From positions 1-43,103 of IMG/VR virus record IMGVR_UViG_3300027782_000148: 43,103 nucleotides of DNA; one strand, 5' to 3'. Positions 11,549-20,656 of this stretch are shown in pieces (position 1 is the stretch's first letter; every line of letters begins with the position of its first letter). The notes under the pieces are model-generated. The model saw only the letters and a list, made by a program, of their open reading frames with translations, was not told the DNA's origin and searched no databases. This DNA is from a virus. A program made the position numbers and the translations under genes.

Positions 11549-11782
11549 ATGTCCGCATACGGTAAAGTAATCTCTGGCGGTACAGCCATGACTAATGGCC
11601 TTACCAAAGGCATTAACAAGAAATTGTCTGCATTTGCTGATAGCCACAAGCGTTCCGCAATGCTGGCTACTGCTGTTGGCAAAACCTTCAATCAGAATCC
11701 ATTATCTGATCCGCATCACAACGATGTGAACATGAACGCCAAGAAGAGCTTCACAACTCCTAAGTTGCCAAGCAAGGTTTGA
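11549..11782 (+). CDS. 77-aa hypothetical protein
   Basis: Start at 11549 (MSAYGKVISG) selected because a gtgagg site lies 5-8 nt upstream and the longer ORF overlaps the previous gene. Basic, helical middle (GINKKLSAFADSHKRSAMLATAVGKT) and a DPHHNDVNMNAKKS segment. Unknown role; part of the string of small genes between the terminase subunits. Confidence 0.55.
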   Translation: MSAYGKVISGGTAMTNGLTKGINKKLSAFADSHKRSAMLATAVGKTFNQNPLSDPHHNDVNMNAKKSFTTPKLPSKV

Positions 11783-11844
11783 GTCATGGCGCACCTAGTG
11801 CCAAAGACTTTAAAGATTCGGCTAAGACAGCCAAAAAGAAATAA
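11779..11844 (+). CDS. 21-aa micro-ORF with a TTG start
   Basis: TTG overlapping the previous stop (TTGA) opens a frame that reads (M)SHGAPSAKDFKDSAKTAKKK. The SAKDFKDSAKTA composition matches neighbouring basic proteins better than the alternative ATG frame at 11786, which gives an Arg-rich peptide. Rare start codon and tiny size make this tentative. Confidence 0.35.
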   Translation: MSHGAPSAKDFKDSAKTAKKK

Positions 11845-11852
11845 GGATTAAT

Positions 11853-12020
11853 ATGAAAATCGCAGACTTTAAACGTGATGCAGAAAACAAGATTCTTGCC
11901 TTGGATGCTGAAGGCAATGAAACCCCTCTGGACTTTGGTTATGTGGCAGAACACAAACCCCAGATTGGTGATGACTACCCAGTAGAAGCAGTTGAAGAAC
12001 CCGCAGCACCTGCTGCATAA
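11853..12020 (+). CDS. 55-aa acidic hypothetical protein
   Basis: Starts MKIADFKRDAENKIL and ends EEPAAPAA. Acidic with an Ala/Pro tail; aaggat site upstream. No family recognised. Its frame is open and well separated from neighbours, and composition is normal for this genome. Confidence 0.6.
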   Translation: MKIADFKRDAENKILALDAEGNETPLDFGYVAEHKPQIGDDYPVEAVEEPAAPAA

Positions 12021-12032
12021 CATAGGAATAGC

Positions 12033-12674
12033 ATGGCAACGTATGATATTGATGCACTGAAAGAAGATCTTCCAACAGCTAAAGACCTAGCGCAGTTTGT
12101 GTATGACAGAACACAGATTGCGTTAGACCTTATTGGTAAGCCAAAAGAAGATCAATACCAAGTCGCAAAGAACGCCCTTGAAGGCCGAAAGATTCCTTCC
12201 GAATATGTAACGGATGTCAATCCCTACATTGACAAAAGGGAACTGATTCCTGAAGACGATCTGGCTCCTATCCCTGAACGCTCTGCTGACTTGCCAAATA
12301 TTGATTCACAGATTCATTATTTTGGCGCAACCAATATGCCCCACCCGTCCAACCCTCAGTCGGATGAGAAGGTCGCTATTGATTTTCGCAAGTACGACAA
12401 TGGCACGGTGACGTTTCAGATTGTTGGCCCTGTCTTCCAAGTGGCTGTGGGTGAACGTCTGAACAAGTTTGGTCAGCGTGTGCCAGAGAAATACACATGG
12501 AATGACCCCCGTACAGGCGAGACTTTGATGAAACGTCCTGATGGCACATACACTGAGCGTGGTCGCAAGCTGTTCCAATATTGCTCTGGCGAAAAAGGCG
12601 GTGGCATCTGGGGCTTGATTGACCGTGATTTGACTAGCATCTCTTCTAAGAACATTGTTGATCCGTGGGCGTAA
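12033..12674 (+). CDS. 213-aa hypothetical protein upstream of TerL
   Basis: Starts MATYDIDALKEDLPTA. A helical N-terminal part (residues 1-50), a Pro-rich linker (IPEDDLAPIPERSAD), then a beta-rich region (KVAIDFRKYDNGTVTFQIVGPVFQVAVGERLN) and a Gly-rich end (GEKGGGIWGLIDRDL). The family is not recognised. Position among packaging genes suggests a virion or packaging accessory role. Its stop overlaps the next start (TAATG). Confidence 0.6.
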   Translation: MATYDIDALKEDLPTAKDLAQFVYDRTQIALDLIGKPKEDQYQVAKNALEGRKIPSEYVTDVNPYIDKRELIPEDDLAPIPERSADLPNIDSQIHYFGATNMPHPSNPQSDEKVAIDFRKYDNGTVTFQIVGPVFQVAVGERLNKFGQRVPEKYTWNDPRTGETLMKRPDGTYTERGRKLFQYCSGEKGGGIWGLIDRDLTSISSKNIVDPWA

Positions 12675-12862
12675 TGGAAGATCAATCTTCCGTCTTTCGT
12701 CAGAAGCTATCGGCTCAAGCAGAAGTTTGCGCCCGTAAGACTCTTGAATGGTTACAGAAAGATCTTCAAGGAGATCGGACTCTACCCCCTCAAGACGTTT
12801 ACTATTTAGCCTCTGCCGCTGATTTGCTTTTGTCTATGCGTGACCTGTATGGCAAAAAGTGA
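12674..12862 (+). CDS. 62-aa helical hypothetical protein
   Basis: Starts MEDQSSVFRQKLSAQ, with helices AEVCARKTLEWLQKDLQG and VYYLASAADLLLSMRDL. The start at 12674 overlaps the previous stop (TAATG). It overlaps the start of the large terminase by 14 nt, so translation is likely coupled. A helical protein just ahead of TerL could be a TerS-like partner, an alternative to the 164-aa candidate. Confidence 0.55.
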   Translation: MEDQSSVFRQKLSAQAEVCARKTLEWLQKDLQGDRTLPPQDVYYLASAADLLLSMRDLYGKK

Positions 12863-14441
12863 AGCCAGTGACTACATCCAACCGATCTACAAAGATCGAG
12901 CTTTAAAACATCTTGTAAAGCTGGCTGGTGGCAAAAAGGCTACCAATCAAATGGACTCTGACCAGCTCCGCAAGATGATGGCGGCAAGAGATACTATTGC
13001 CAAAGACATGCAGTACAACGCTTTGAAATGGTTCAGGCCATTTAAGTATCAGACTGACTTCTTTGAAACTGGCAACAACTTTACCCGCCGAGGCATGATT
13101 GCGGGTAACCGTACCGGAAAGACCATTGCGTCTACCTATGAGACTGCTTATCACCTAACAGGCATGTATCCTAAAGGTTGGAAAGGCAAGAAGTGGGACA
13201 AACCCATTATTGCTATGGCGGCTGGTGAATCTTGGGAACAAGTTGCAAAAACGCTACAGTCCAAATTGTTGGGTTGTGACGATATCAAACAAGCATACAA
13301 ACTAGGAACGGGTGCTATTCCTTTGGAAAGCATTGACGAAAAGTCATACCGCACCGATGGTGCAAACGTCCTGTCTATTGAAATCTGGCATTCTTCTGGT
13401 GGCAAATCCAAACTCTACTTCTCCAACTACACACAGCAAGTGCGCCATCTGCAGGGTTTTGAACTTGACCTTGTTGTCTTGGACGAGCAACCCCCTGACG
13501 AGACATTCTCAGAGCTTGTCATCCGTACTGCACAGCGCAACGGGCAGGTATTGTGTTCTTTCACACCACTCAAAGGCATGTCAGGACTTGTTCGCAGATT
13601 CTGGGACAAGATAGAAGGCTACACGCATGTCCGAGTAACTTGGGATGATGTACCCTTTGAAAATGAATGGGGTGAAAGCTTCTTTAGCCAGAAAGAGCGG
13701 GATCAGTTAAGCCGAGACTTTATGCCTTGGGAGCGAGAATGCCGTATAAACGGGATTCCTTTGGTTGGCAAAGGCGTAGTATTCCCGCTGCTCAAATGGC
13801 CTACCTATAAGTCTACAGACATTGATCTAAGAAACAACTCCAAGATGGAAAGATTAATTTCTTTTGACTTGGGAATTAAAAACGACCCTACGGTTATCAG
13901 TTTCTTTTTTAGGGATCCTGTGGAGGAAATCATCTACCTGCACCGCCAAGTAAAGGTTGCCCAAGGGGAAACTCCTGACGAATACGTCCATTATTTGATG
14001 GACAAGGAATCAAAAGGCGTTCCGATAGCACTTCCGCACGATGCCGCCCAAGCGGGAAGGTATACTCTGACTGAGCAATCTGTCAGGGAAGTATTTGAGG
14101 ACAACTATGGCCTTAATTGCATCGCTGGAGCTATATTGAACCCTGTAAACGATATGGGCAAGGTAACTAACCACAAATCTTACGGAATCAATATAATGCG
14201 TATGGGGATGGAGCGTGGAACATTTATGATTAATGAAGCATGTGTCGATTTCCTTGATGAGGCAAGAAACTATGCTATTGATGATGCTGGCAAGTTCAGT
14301 GATCCTGATGACCACATTGACTCTGCTCGTATTGGCATACTTGCACTTATTCAAGGTCACGGTGAGTCATTAGTTAGTCGAGCAAATACATTTGAGTTTC
14401 GCAGGTTAACCGCTGTTGAAGGCAAGGCGCAAAGGATCTAA
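12849..14441 (+). CDS. terL: Terminase large subunit
   Basis: 530 aa from the ATG at 12849 (MAKSEASDYI); an in-frame GTG at 12840 is an alternative. It is the ATP-driven DNA-packaging motor with a nuclease that cuts concatemers. Seen: Walker A GNRTGKT (about 86-92), Walker B LDLVVLDEQ (about 206-214), coupling motif CSFTPLKG (about 236-243), first nuclease Asp in ISFDLGIKNDPT (D340) and a DDHIDSARIG motif near residue 500. The P-loop is of the GNRxGKT type of P22/T7-like phages. Followed directly by the portal. Confidence 0.95.
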   Translation: MAKSEASDYIQPIYKDRALKHLVKLAGGKKATNQMDSDQLRKMMAARDTIAKDMQYNALKWFRPFKYQTDFFETGNNFTRRGMIAGNRTGKTIASTYETAYHLTGMYPKGWKGKKWDKPIIAMAAGESWEQVAKTLQSKLLGCDDIKQAYKLGTGAIPLESIDEKSYRTDGANVLSIEIWHSSGGKSKLYFSNYTQQVRHLQGFELDLVVLDEQPPDETFSELVIRTAQRNGQVLCSFTPLKGMSGLVRRFWDKIEGYTHVRVTWDDVPFENEWGESFFSQKERDQLSRDFMPWERECRINGIPLVGKGVVFPLLKWPTYKSTDIDLRNNSKMERLISFDLGIKNDPTVISFFFRDPVEEIIYLHRQVKVAQGETPDEYVHYLMDKESKGVPIALPHDAAQAGRYTLTEQSVREVFEDNYGLNCIAGAILNPVNDMGKVTNHKSYGINIMRMGMERGTFMINEACVDFLDEARNYAIDDAGKFSDPDDHIDSARIGILALIQGHGESLVSRANTFEFRRLTAVEGKAQRI

Positions 14442-14442
14442 T

Positions 14443-16602
14443 ATGTTGGATAAACAAAATATTGTTGTTGAGTACATTGAAGCACCTGCTGGCAATAAAG
14501 GAATCGTATTCCAAGTCGCCCATGAGGTGTATCTCAAAATGGTCGATTACCTTAGATTGACTCAAGCAAAGAACACTTTTAACCGTCTATCTGACTATCA
14601 CTACCTGAACATTGCTGTTAGCAACTCCACCGAGCCAATCCGAGGCATTGATTACATCCACCCCGTAGTGACACCTGGCGTAGATTACGCTACAGCTATC
14701 ATCACTAAGTGCTTGATGCCAAACGGTAAAGTTAATTTTGAGTTTGAGCGTTTTAGTGAGATGGATGGCGAACAAGCTGCCCAAGCCACCGAAATGGTCA
14801 AATACATGGTCAATTCCAAGAATGATTCATACGCAATCATCAGGGATTGGGCGCAGGACTCCTTGTTGCACAAAAACGGCATTGTTATGGTGTCGCCTGT
14901 GCGTGAACCTATCACCCAGTACAAAGAAGTTGAAGGCACAAAAGACCAATTGCGTGTCTTTGAGACTATGGCTGCTGAAAAGGGTCTGACTGTCAAGCGC
15001 CAGAACATGCGCCGTATTGATGTTGACTTGCAAGGCGTAATGCAAGAGATGATGGCTCCTGAAGAAGACCAAACCCCACAAGAAGGAATGGATTCTGCTA
15101 TCAGGGCCAACACAGTCTATCGTGCCAAGTACAAAATGACCGGATTCTCTACTTCGGTCAAGATTAAACACGTTGCCCAGCATTACTTTGTCTGTAACCC
15201 AACAATCCCTAACATTCAAGACCAAGACTTTGTGGGTTTCTATGACCCAATGACAATCCATGAGTGCAAGTCACAGTTTCCGTATGTAGATCTTGAGAAG
15301 CTGGCAGAACATGCCGCTTACGGCCCTGCTGGAGCCTACCAAGCTGGCGCATTGGAAAACGATCTGGCACTTCATGCCCGTGATTCCACCCCAGTGCCTG
15401 GTCAAGGCGTTGTGGCCTCCGCAGGTGCTGACCGTTACAGCCGAGTCATTATGCTGACCACCGCTTGGATCCGCAAAGATGTGGATGGTGACGGTGAAGA
15501 AGAGATTGTGGAGTGTTGCTTCTCAGGCTCATACGTTCTGTATGTCAAAGAGGTTGATTTCATTCCCTTGGCGGCAATGTGCCCCAAACCTATCACAGGA
15601 AACTTCTTTGGTTACTCTCTTGCCGAACGCCTTGTGCCTATGCAGGAATATGCGACCTCAATTGCCCGTGCAGAGATGGCCTTTGCAATGCAATCGTCTA
15701 CTCCAAGGATTGGCGTAAACCCAGAGTTTATTGATGCCGAGGAAATTCAGCGTGGCGTGTCAGCTATGTTTGTTTTGGACCGCAAATTCGATCCTAACAA
15801 GCACATCTACGAGTTTTCGCCAATGCAAGGCAACCTTGCCTACGTCCAATCGTCTATGGAGCGGTTTGAGGCCGACAAGATGGCAATGATTGGCATGACA
15901 AGCCCTGGTGATGTGCTAAACCCTGAAGTAATGAAGGACGGCAACAGCGGTTACAAATTGCAACTTGCTATGGGTCCTAACCAACTCATTCAAGACGAGA
16001 TGGTCAAGAACTGTGCCATCGGTTTGCGGGATGTTTTGTACATTGTTTGGAAAACCCTCATCCAATACGCTGATGACTACAACATTCAGCAACTGGCAGG
16101 TGTATGCGGCAAAGGCAAACCATTTATGGATGCCATTTCAATGGATAACTACGAATTCATTGACCGCAAGCTGATTAACATTGATTTAGCCTTGGGCTTT
16201 TTGTCAGAAGAGAATCGTTTGACCCGCCAACAGTTAATTGGTCAGGCCCAAGCCCAGTTTATGCAACTAATGATGCAACTGGACCCTAGTGCGCCTGAAA
16301 TGTTTGCCAAAGTACGCCGCCCATTTGAAGATACCTTGCGAGTACTGGGTGTTAAGGATGTGGATGCCTATTTGCCAACAATGGAAGAAGCCGCTAAACT
16401 TGCACAAGCAAAATCTCAGCAAGGTCCTAATGCAGAACAGAAAGAAATTCAATCTAAGACCGATCTTAATAATGCTAAAGTACAAGAATCTAATACAATA
16501 TCTGCATTGAACATCAAGAAAGCTGAAGATATTGACACTGATAATATGTTTGAAGCATTGGCGGCAAAAAGAGGTAAACTTAGTGCCGTTGAAATCGATT
16601 AA
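14443..16602 (+). CDS. Portal protein (P22-like)
   Basis: 719 aa from the ATG at 14443, which has an aaggat site and follows TerL by one base. Length is close to that of P22 gp1 (725 aa). The portal dodecamer forms the DNA entry and exit channel. Typical elements seen: an N-terminal YHYLNIAVSNST region, FSGSYVLYVKEVDFIPLAAMCP in the middle, FFGYSLAERLVPMQEYATSI, and an NPEVMKDGNSGYKLQLAMGP stretch, then a C-terminal Gln-rich helical tail (about 600-719), as in P22's barrel. The order TerL-portal-scaffold-capsid is canonical. Confidence 0.9.
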   Translation: MLDKQNIVVEYIEAPAGNKGIVFQVAHEVYLKMVDYLRLTQAKNTFNRLSDYHYLNIAVSNSTEPIRGIDYIHPVVTPGVDYATAIITKCLMPNGKVNFEFERFSEMDGEQAAQATEMVKYMVNSKNDSYAIIRDWAQDSLLHKNGIVMVSPVREPITQYKEVEGTKDQLRVFETMAAEKGLTVKRQNMRRIDVDLQGVMQEMMAPEEDQTPQEGMDSAIRANTVYRAKYKMTGFSTSVKIKHVAQHYFVCNPTIPNIQDQDFVGFYDPMTIHECKSQFPYVDLEKLAEHAAYGPAGAYQAGALENDLALHARDSTPVPGQGVVASAGADRYSRVIMLTTAWIRKDVDGDGEEEIVECCFSGSYVLYVKEVDFIPLAAMCPKPITGNFFGYSLAERLVPMQEYATSIARAEMAFAMQSSTPRIGVNPEFIDAEEIQRGVSAMFVLDRKFDPNKHIYEFSPMQGNLAYVQSSMERFEADKMAMIGMTSPGDVLNPEVMKDGNSGYKLQLAMGPNQLIQDEMVKNCAIGLRDVLYIVWKTLIQYADDYNIQQLAGVCGKGKPFMDAISMDNYEFIDRKLINIDLALGFLSEENRLTRQQLIGQAQAQFMQLMMQLDPSAPEMFAKVRRPFEDTLRVLGVKDVDAYLPTMEEAAKLAQAKSQQGPNAEQKEIQSKTDLNNAKVQESNTISALNIKKAEDIDTDNMFEALAAKRGKLSAVEID

Positions 16603-16610
16603 GGATTGCA

Positions 16611-16928
16611 ATGAAAAGCTTGGTATTGAATATCCGTGAATACTTTAATCGGCGTACAAAAAACTCCGATTCAAATAAGGAAGCTGATGTAACTCGAAAA
16701 ACTCTAGTAATTGAAAACGGGGAGTGTGCTTCCCGCCTCATTAAAAACGAGGATTTTGCATTGCTGTTCAACCTTTACAGGTTTGATTTGCTGGGTCGGT
16801 TAGAGGAATGCCGAACTGATCCAGAACGTATTGAAAACGCATTTAATATTGCTGGGGTCCGAGATTTTATTGGCTTCATTGAGAAGACAGAATTTCTGGG
16901 AAAAGTGGCAAAGAAGTCCATTAACTAA
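16611..16928 (+). CDS. 105-aa hypothetical protein between portal and scaffold
   Basis: Starts MKSLVLNIREYFNRR with an aaggat site. Basic N-terminus, then KTLVIENGECASRLIKNEDFALLF and FDLLGRLEECRTDPERIENAFN. No family recognised; could be a minor virion or assembly protein. Its position is conserved in sense with morphogenesis genes. Confidence 0.6.
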   Translation: MKSLVLNIREYFNRRTKNSDSNKEADVTRKTLVIENGECASRLIKNEDFALLFNLYRFDLLGRLEECRTDPERIENAFNIAGVRDFIGFIEKTEFLGKVAKKSIN

Positions 16929-16944
16929 CAGAAAAGAGTAAACT

Positions 16945-18057
16945 ATGTCAGACGTAATCACGCAAGTGACCGCCACTGAGCAAACTGGTATGGCGAATCC
17001 CGCCGATGCTATCGCTGCAATGATTGCCGCTAACAAGCGTAACAGTCCGCAACCCGATGGCAGTTCACCACCACCAGCAGGACAAGAAACGAAAGTTTCC
17101 CCTGAGGCGGCTCCTGTAGAAGAAGCCGAACCTGAAGATAGTAATGTTGATGAGCTGGAAACTGAAAGCTCTGAAGAAACTGATGAGGCCACCGATGGTG
17201 TAACCGATCCGGTTAACTTCTTGGAGTTTGCAGAGCAGAATCCTGACATGCTGTGGAGAATCCCCAATAAGGACGCAGAAGGCGGCTTTATAGAGATCCC
17301 AGTATCCAAGGCGGCTGCTATTTTGGGTCAAGGCAGTGCTATCCATGAAAATGCTCGTAAGCTTAAAGCCGAAAGAGCTGATTTTGAAGAGTTAACGTCA
17401 AAGCGAATTAATGAGCTTGATGGTTTGCAGATAGGGTTGGAGTTAACAATTGTTCCTCAGTTGCAAACAGCAGCAGATGAGCTAATTACTCTCCAGCAAT
17501 ATAACCAGCAATGGCAGCAAATCTATCAGAATGCGAATGATCCAGCCGAGAAGTCACAGGCAGAAGCGGCTATACGCCAAAATGCCTCGCTAATCGAGGA
17601 AAAGTCGCAGTACATTAAGTCGACTCGGCCTAAAGTTGAAAGTTTCTTTCAGCAACGATCCGCTTATGTCCAGCAACAGTTGGAACAAGCAAGGCAATCG
17701 TTTACTGATAAGGAATTAGCAAACAAAGCCAACTTTACTGAACTTAGAGATAAGTTAAGTAAAGACTGGAAAGGTGCAACGGGTTCTTTTGTACCTGGTG
17801 TTCAGAATTTAGATCTGATATCCAGTGACGAGTATCTGTTGGGGTTGGTTCGGGACGGTATGAAGTTCCGAGAAGGACCTAAGATGCGAAATGTGGGAAG
17901 TTCATTGGCAGCCGCCAGTAGACCTGTCACAAAAGCTAAGACCTCACCAGAGAATGATGTTGAGAAACTTCAAAAGCAAGCTAAATCAGGCGATAAGAAT
18001 GCGGCACGGGATCTTTTAGCAACTATGCTTGCAGCTAACAAACAGCGCAGGCGTTAA
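16945..18057 (+). CDS. Scaffolding protein
   Basis: 370 aa. Directs procapsid assembly and is removed before or during packaging. Seen: disordered acidic N-terminal region (residues 30-90, ESSEETDEATDG type), a long Gln-rich coiled-coil region (about 130-265, LQTAADELITLQQYNQQWQQ), and a short basic C-terminus (ANKQRRR) as expected for the capsid-binding end. Located directly before the major capsid gene, the standard position. No protease gene was seen nearby. Confidence 0.8.
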   Translation: MSDVITQVTATEQTGMANPADAIAAMIAANKRNSPQPDGSSPPPAGQETKVSPEAAPVEEAEPEDSNVDELETESSEETDEATDGVTDPVNFLEFAEQNPDMLWRIPNKDAEGGFIEIPVSKAAAILGQGSAIHENARKLKAERADFEELTSKRINELDGLQIGLELTIVPQLQTAADELITLQQYNQQWQQIYQNANDPAEKSQAEAAIRQNASLIEEKSQYIKSTRPKVESFFQQRSAYVQQQLEQARQSFTDKELANKANFTELRDKLSKDWKGATGSFVPGVQNLDLISSDEYLLGLVRDGMKFREGPKMRNVGSSLAAASRPVTKAKTSPENDVEKLQKQAKSGDKNAARDLLATMLAANKQRRR

Positions 18058-18072
18058 TCAGGAGTTTTTGAA

Positions 18073-19230
18073 ATGGCAACTATCACCTCTGCAAACCTTG
18101 GTAACGGCAACGGCTCGTATACCACCGACATCGTGGTCAAAGACCTCGATATGACTGTCTCTAACTATGTTAAAGACCGTACCCCTCTGACAAACATGGC
18201 AATGAGCAAGAAACGCAAAGTCAATTCGACTCTGCACATCTGGCCCGTTGACTACTACCGTACCCCAGCCTTGAACGCCAAGCTGGAAGGCGCTGCTGTT
18301 GCCGCATCTGATGCTAACGGCAATACTCGTGCAAACTGCGGTAACTACACACAGATTTTCACCACTGTGATCGGTGCTACTGGCACTGCTCGTGCTGTTG
18401 AACAAGCTGGTGGCGATCCACAGGCTTACCAAGAAGTCAAGCAATTGACTGAAATCATGTTTGACGTTGAGCTGCAGATGGTTCGTGCCGATGGCGCTTC
18501 TGTCAAGTACTCTGGTCAAGCTTCCAGCCAAGGCTCTTCGCCTAACAACGGTCGCCGTTTTGGTTCGTTGTATTCGTTTGCTGGTACACGTTCTGGTAAC
18601 CCTACCAGTGGTACTGCGGTTTTAAACTTGGCAACTTCTGATGGTAACGACACAACCACTACCACTAGCACCAACCAACCTTTCAATGGTTTGTTGAGCA
18701 ACGCTGGTTTGGGTTATTTTTCGTTTTCCACTGGTCAGACTTTGCAACAGTTTAGTCCTTTTACCTACAAGCAATTGGTTACTACTGCTGAGCAGCGTTT
18801 CAATGCCAAGATTACCAACATGGTAGTCCCAACATCGATGCGTACTCACATCTCTGACCAGATGCCTACTAGCCGTTCTATCAACCGTTTTAACCCTGCT
18901 GACAAGGGTGACACGATTGGTACTTACGAGGGTGACTTCAACTACACCTACCAGATCGATGACTCTTGGGTTATGGATCAAACAGGTGCAGACAACACTT
19001 CCGTGTTGTTCTTGAACCCTGACGTTATCCAATGGGGCAGTTTGCGTGAACTTGGTCCTAACAATGAAGTGTTCAGCTCTGCTGACGCATCTTTGGATCA
19101 GTACATCATGGAAGGCACATTGATTGTGCGTAACCCAGCGGGTGTGGCTGTTTTGGCAGGCACTTCTTCTTCTGGTGCTGCCGTAACTGCTGCTCGTACA
19201 TCTGCACAAGTTCAGCGTTACCTGAGCTAA
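18073..19230 (+). CDS. Major capsid protein (DUF5309/HK97-fold type)
   Basis: 385 aa, Asn/Thr/Ser-rich with a strong aggag site. The N-terminus is conserved for SU10/DUF5309-like capsid proteins: an unstructured start, DRTPLTNMAMSKKRKVNSTL, then GNYTQIFTTVIGATGTARAVEQAG and EIMFDVELQMVRADGASVK (spine-helix-like). A Gly/Ser/Thr loop at about 150-215 may be an insertion domain. Close to P22/HK97 family length, no N-terminal delta domain seen. A strong terminator right after it implies high and separable expression. Confidence 0.85.
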   Translation: MATITSANLGNGNGSYTTDIVVKDLDMTVSNYVKDRTPLTNMAMSKKRKVNSTLHIWPVDYYRTPALNAKLEGAAVAASDANGNTRANCGNYTQIFTTVIGATGTARAVEQAGGDPQAYQEVKQLTEIMFDVELQMVRADGASVKYSGQASSQGSSPNNGRRFGSLYSFAGTRSGNPTSGTAVLNLATSDGNDTTTTTSTNQPFNGLLSNAGLGYFSFSTGQTLQQFSPFTYKQLVTTAEQRFNAKITNMVVPTSMRTHISDQMPTSRSINRFNPADKGDTIGTYEGDFNYTYQIDDSWVMDQTGADNTSVLFLNPDVIQWGSLRELGPNNEVFSSADASLDQYIMEGTLIVRNPAGVAVLAGTSSSGAAVTAARTSAQVQRYLS

Positions 19231-19235
19231 ACTTC

Positions 19236-19260
19236 AAGGGGGCTAATCACCCCCTTTTTT
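19236..19260 (+). terminator. Intrinsic terminator after the major capsid gene
   Basis: AAGGGGG (19236-19242), 7-nt loop, CCCCCTT (19250-19256), then T run to 19260. A 7-bp GC-rich stem and U tract; the next gene starts 24 nt downstream, so it likely lowers but does not abolish read-through. Confidence 0.85.
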
Positions 19261-19283
19261 CAATTTATTTTTAAGGAAAAATC

Positions 19284-20090
19284 ATGGCTACATTAGCATG
19301 GAAAGAGTACAACTCCGCATTTGTGTCTGACGTTAACACTGGTGATATCACTGGCGTTCTTGGAACTCAAGGTCAGGTTCAATATTTCCCCCGCATTTTG
19401 AGCGAATCTGGTATTCCAGTTATTGTTGCTAACACTGGCACTATTGCCACAAGTGGCACTGTAACCTTGGGTACTGCTTTGCCCACAACTTACGCCAATG
19501 CTTTTGTCTACTTCCCAGCTTCTGCTGTGTCGGGTGACTCAACTGGCGGTATCTACTATGTGGTGTTTTCTAGCACTACTGTGGGTGTGGTTTATGCTGG
19601 TAAATATGGCGTTGCTAACGGTGTTGGCGCTGTTGCATTTACACCTGTTGCTCCAACTGGAACTTTGACTGCTGTTACGGGTTCTAATAGTTCTTTCACT
19701 GGTTCTACCACTGAAACTACTTTGATTAACGTAACTGTTCCTGCTGGTTCTATGGGCAACAACGGTCAAATCGTTGTTACTTCTAACTGGTCTTGCAACA
19801 ACTCCGCTGGTGCTAAAACAGGCACTGTGTACTTTGGCGGCACTGCTATTGGTACTGCATCTTCTTACACTACTTCTACTGGTGGAAGTTCTATGAACTC
19901 AATCCGTAATCGTGGTGCTTTGGGCGTGCAATCTACTCAATTGATTGGTGGAGCAGCGGCTGGCGCTCATGTCTACACAGCAATTGATAGTTCTGCTTCT
20001 GTTGCAGTCACCATTACTGGTGATACCGCTACAGCAACTGACCACATTGTTCTTGAAGGCTTCACAGTTATGATGTTCCCTAAAGACTAA
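19284..20090 (+). CDS. Putative capsid decoration or head-fibre-like protein
   Basis: 268 aa, extremely Gly/Thr/Ser/Ala-rich and almost entirely beta by composition. N-terminal domain (1-130) begins MATLAWKEYNSAFVSDV, a Thr-rich linker, then a C-terminal half (about 145-268) with an alternating strand pattern (TLINVTVPAGSMGNNGQIVV, HIVLEGFTVMMFPKD) typical of jelly-roll adhesion or decoration domains. Being between the capsid terminator and tail genes, it is likely an outer-capsid protein. aagga site; followed by another hairpin. Confidence 0.5.
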   Translation: MATLAWKEYNSAFVSDVNTGDITGVLGTQGQVQYFPRILSESGIPVIVANTGTIATSGTVTLGTALPTTYANAFVYFPASAVSGDSTGGIYYVVFSSTTVGVVYAGKYGVANGVGAVAFTPVAPTGTLTAVTGSNSSFTGSTTETTLINVTVPAGSMGNNGQIVVTSNWSCNNSAGAKTGTVYFGGTAIGTASSYTTSTGGSSMNSIRNRGALGVQSTQLIGGAAAGAHVYTAIDSSASVAVTITGDTATATDHIVLEGFTVMMFPKD

Positions 20091-20098
20091 TCTTTCTG

Positions 20099-20126
20099 AA
20101 AGGGCTTCTCACAAGGAGGCTCTTTT
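20099..20126 (+). terminator. Terminator after the decoration-like gene
   Basis: Imperfect 11-bp stem (20099-20109 with 20115-20125, three G-T wobbles), 5-nt loop and a short T tract (20123-20126). Weaker than the capsid terminator, again suggesting graded expression of structural genes. Confidence 0.55.
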
Positions 20127-20152
20127 GGTAAGGTATTGTTATTGGATTAAAT

Positions 20153-20647
20153 ATGAATGATGATGAAGTTCGCATAAATGAAGAATACTATTCAGGCGGC
20201 ATTCTTGAAGGCGGCATTGACGGTGTATTCCGTCACAACGACAAGCTGTTCAATGAAGTCAAATCTGGTACTTGGTCGCAGACATTCAACACCCCCAACA
20301 TTGACTACAAGGTTGGCGCTGTAGACGGTGTGCGGTATGTCCAGTACGACCAAAAGAACGTAGAGGTTATTCGTCAGAAATGCAAAGAATTGCGGGAATT
20401 CTATAAAGAGCATGGCACTGATAACCCTTTTTTTGCTGGTACGGCTCACATGATGGAGTTGCCTAAGTGTTTTGCACATGAGATCAGTTCCAAATGGTTT
20501 AACAACCGTCCTTGGGAGTTAATTAAGCGGGATAAAGCAGATAAGATTTTGTTTTATGCCATCGTCAATGAACACTACAGTGATTTTGTTTGTCATCCTA
20601 CAGGCAAGATCCCTCTGCCTTATAATCCAACAATACCTACGAAATAA
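20153..20647 (+). CDS. 164-aa structural-region protein
   Basis: Starts MNDDEVRINEEYYSGG. Aromatic-rich with NPFFAGTAHMMELPKCFAHEISSKWFN in the centre and PTGKIPLPYNPTIPTK at the end. It recalls conserved small proteins between capsid and adaptor genes in podovirus-like phages; role unknown. Weak ribosome-binding site. Confidence 0.6.
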   Translation: MNDDEVRINEEYYSGGILEGGIDGVFRHNDKLFNEVKSGTWSQTFNTPNIDYKVGAVDGVRYVQYDQKNVEVIRQKCKELREFYKEHGTDNPFFAGTAHMMELPKCFAHEISSKWFNNRPWELIKRDKADKILFYAIVNEHYSDFVCHPTGKIPLPYNPTIPTK

Positions 20648-20656
20648 GGATGCTCT

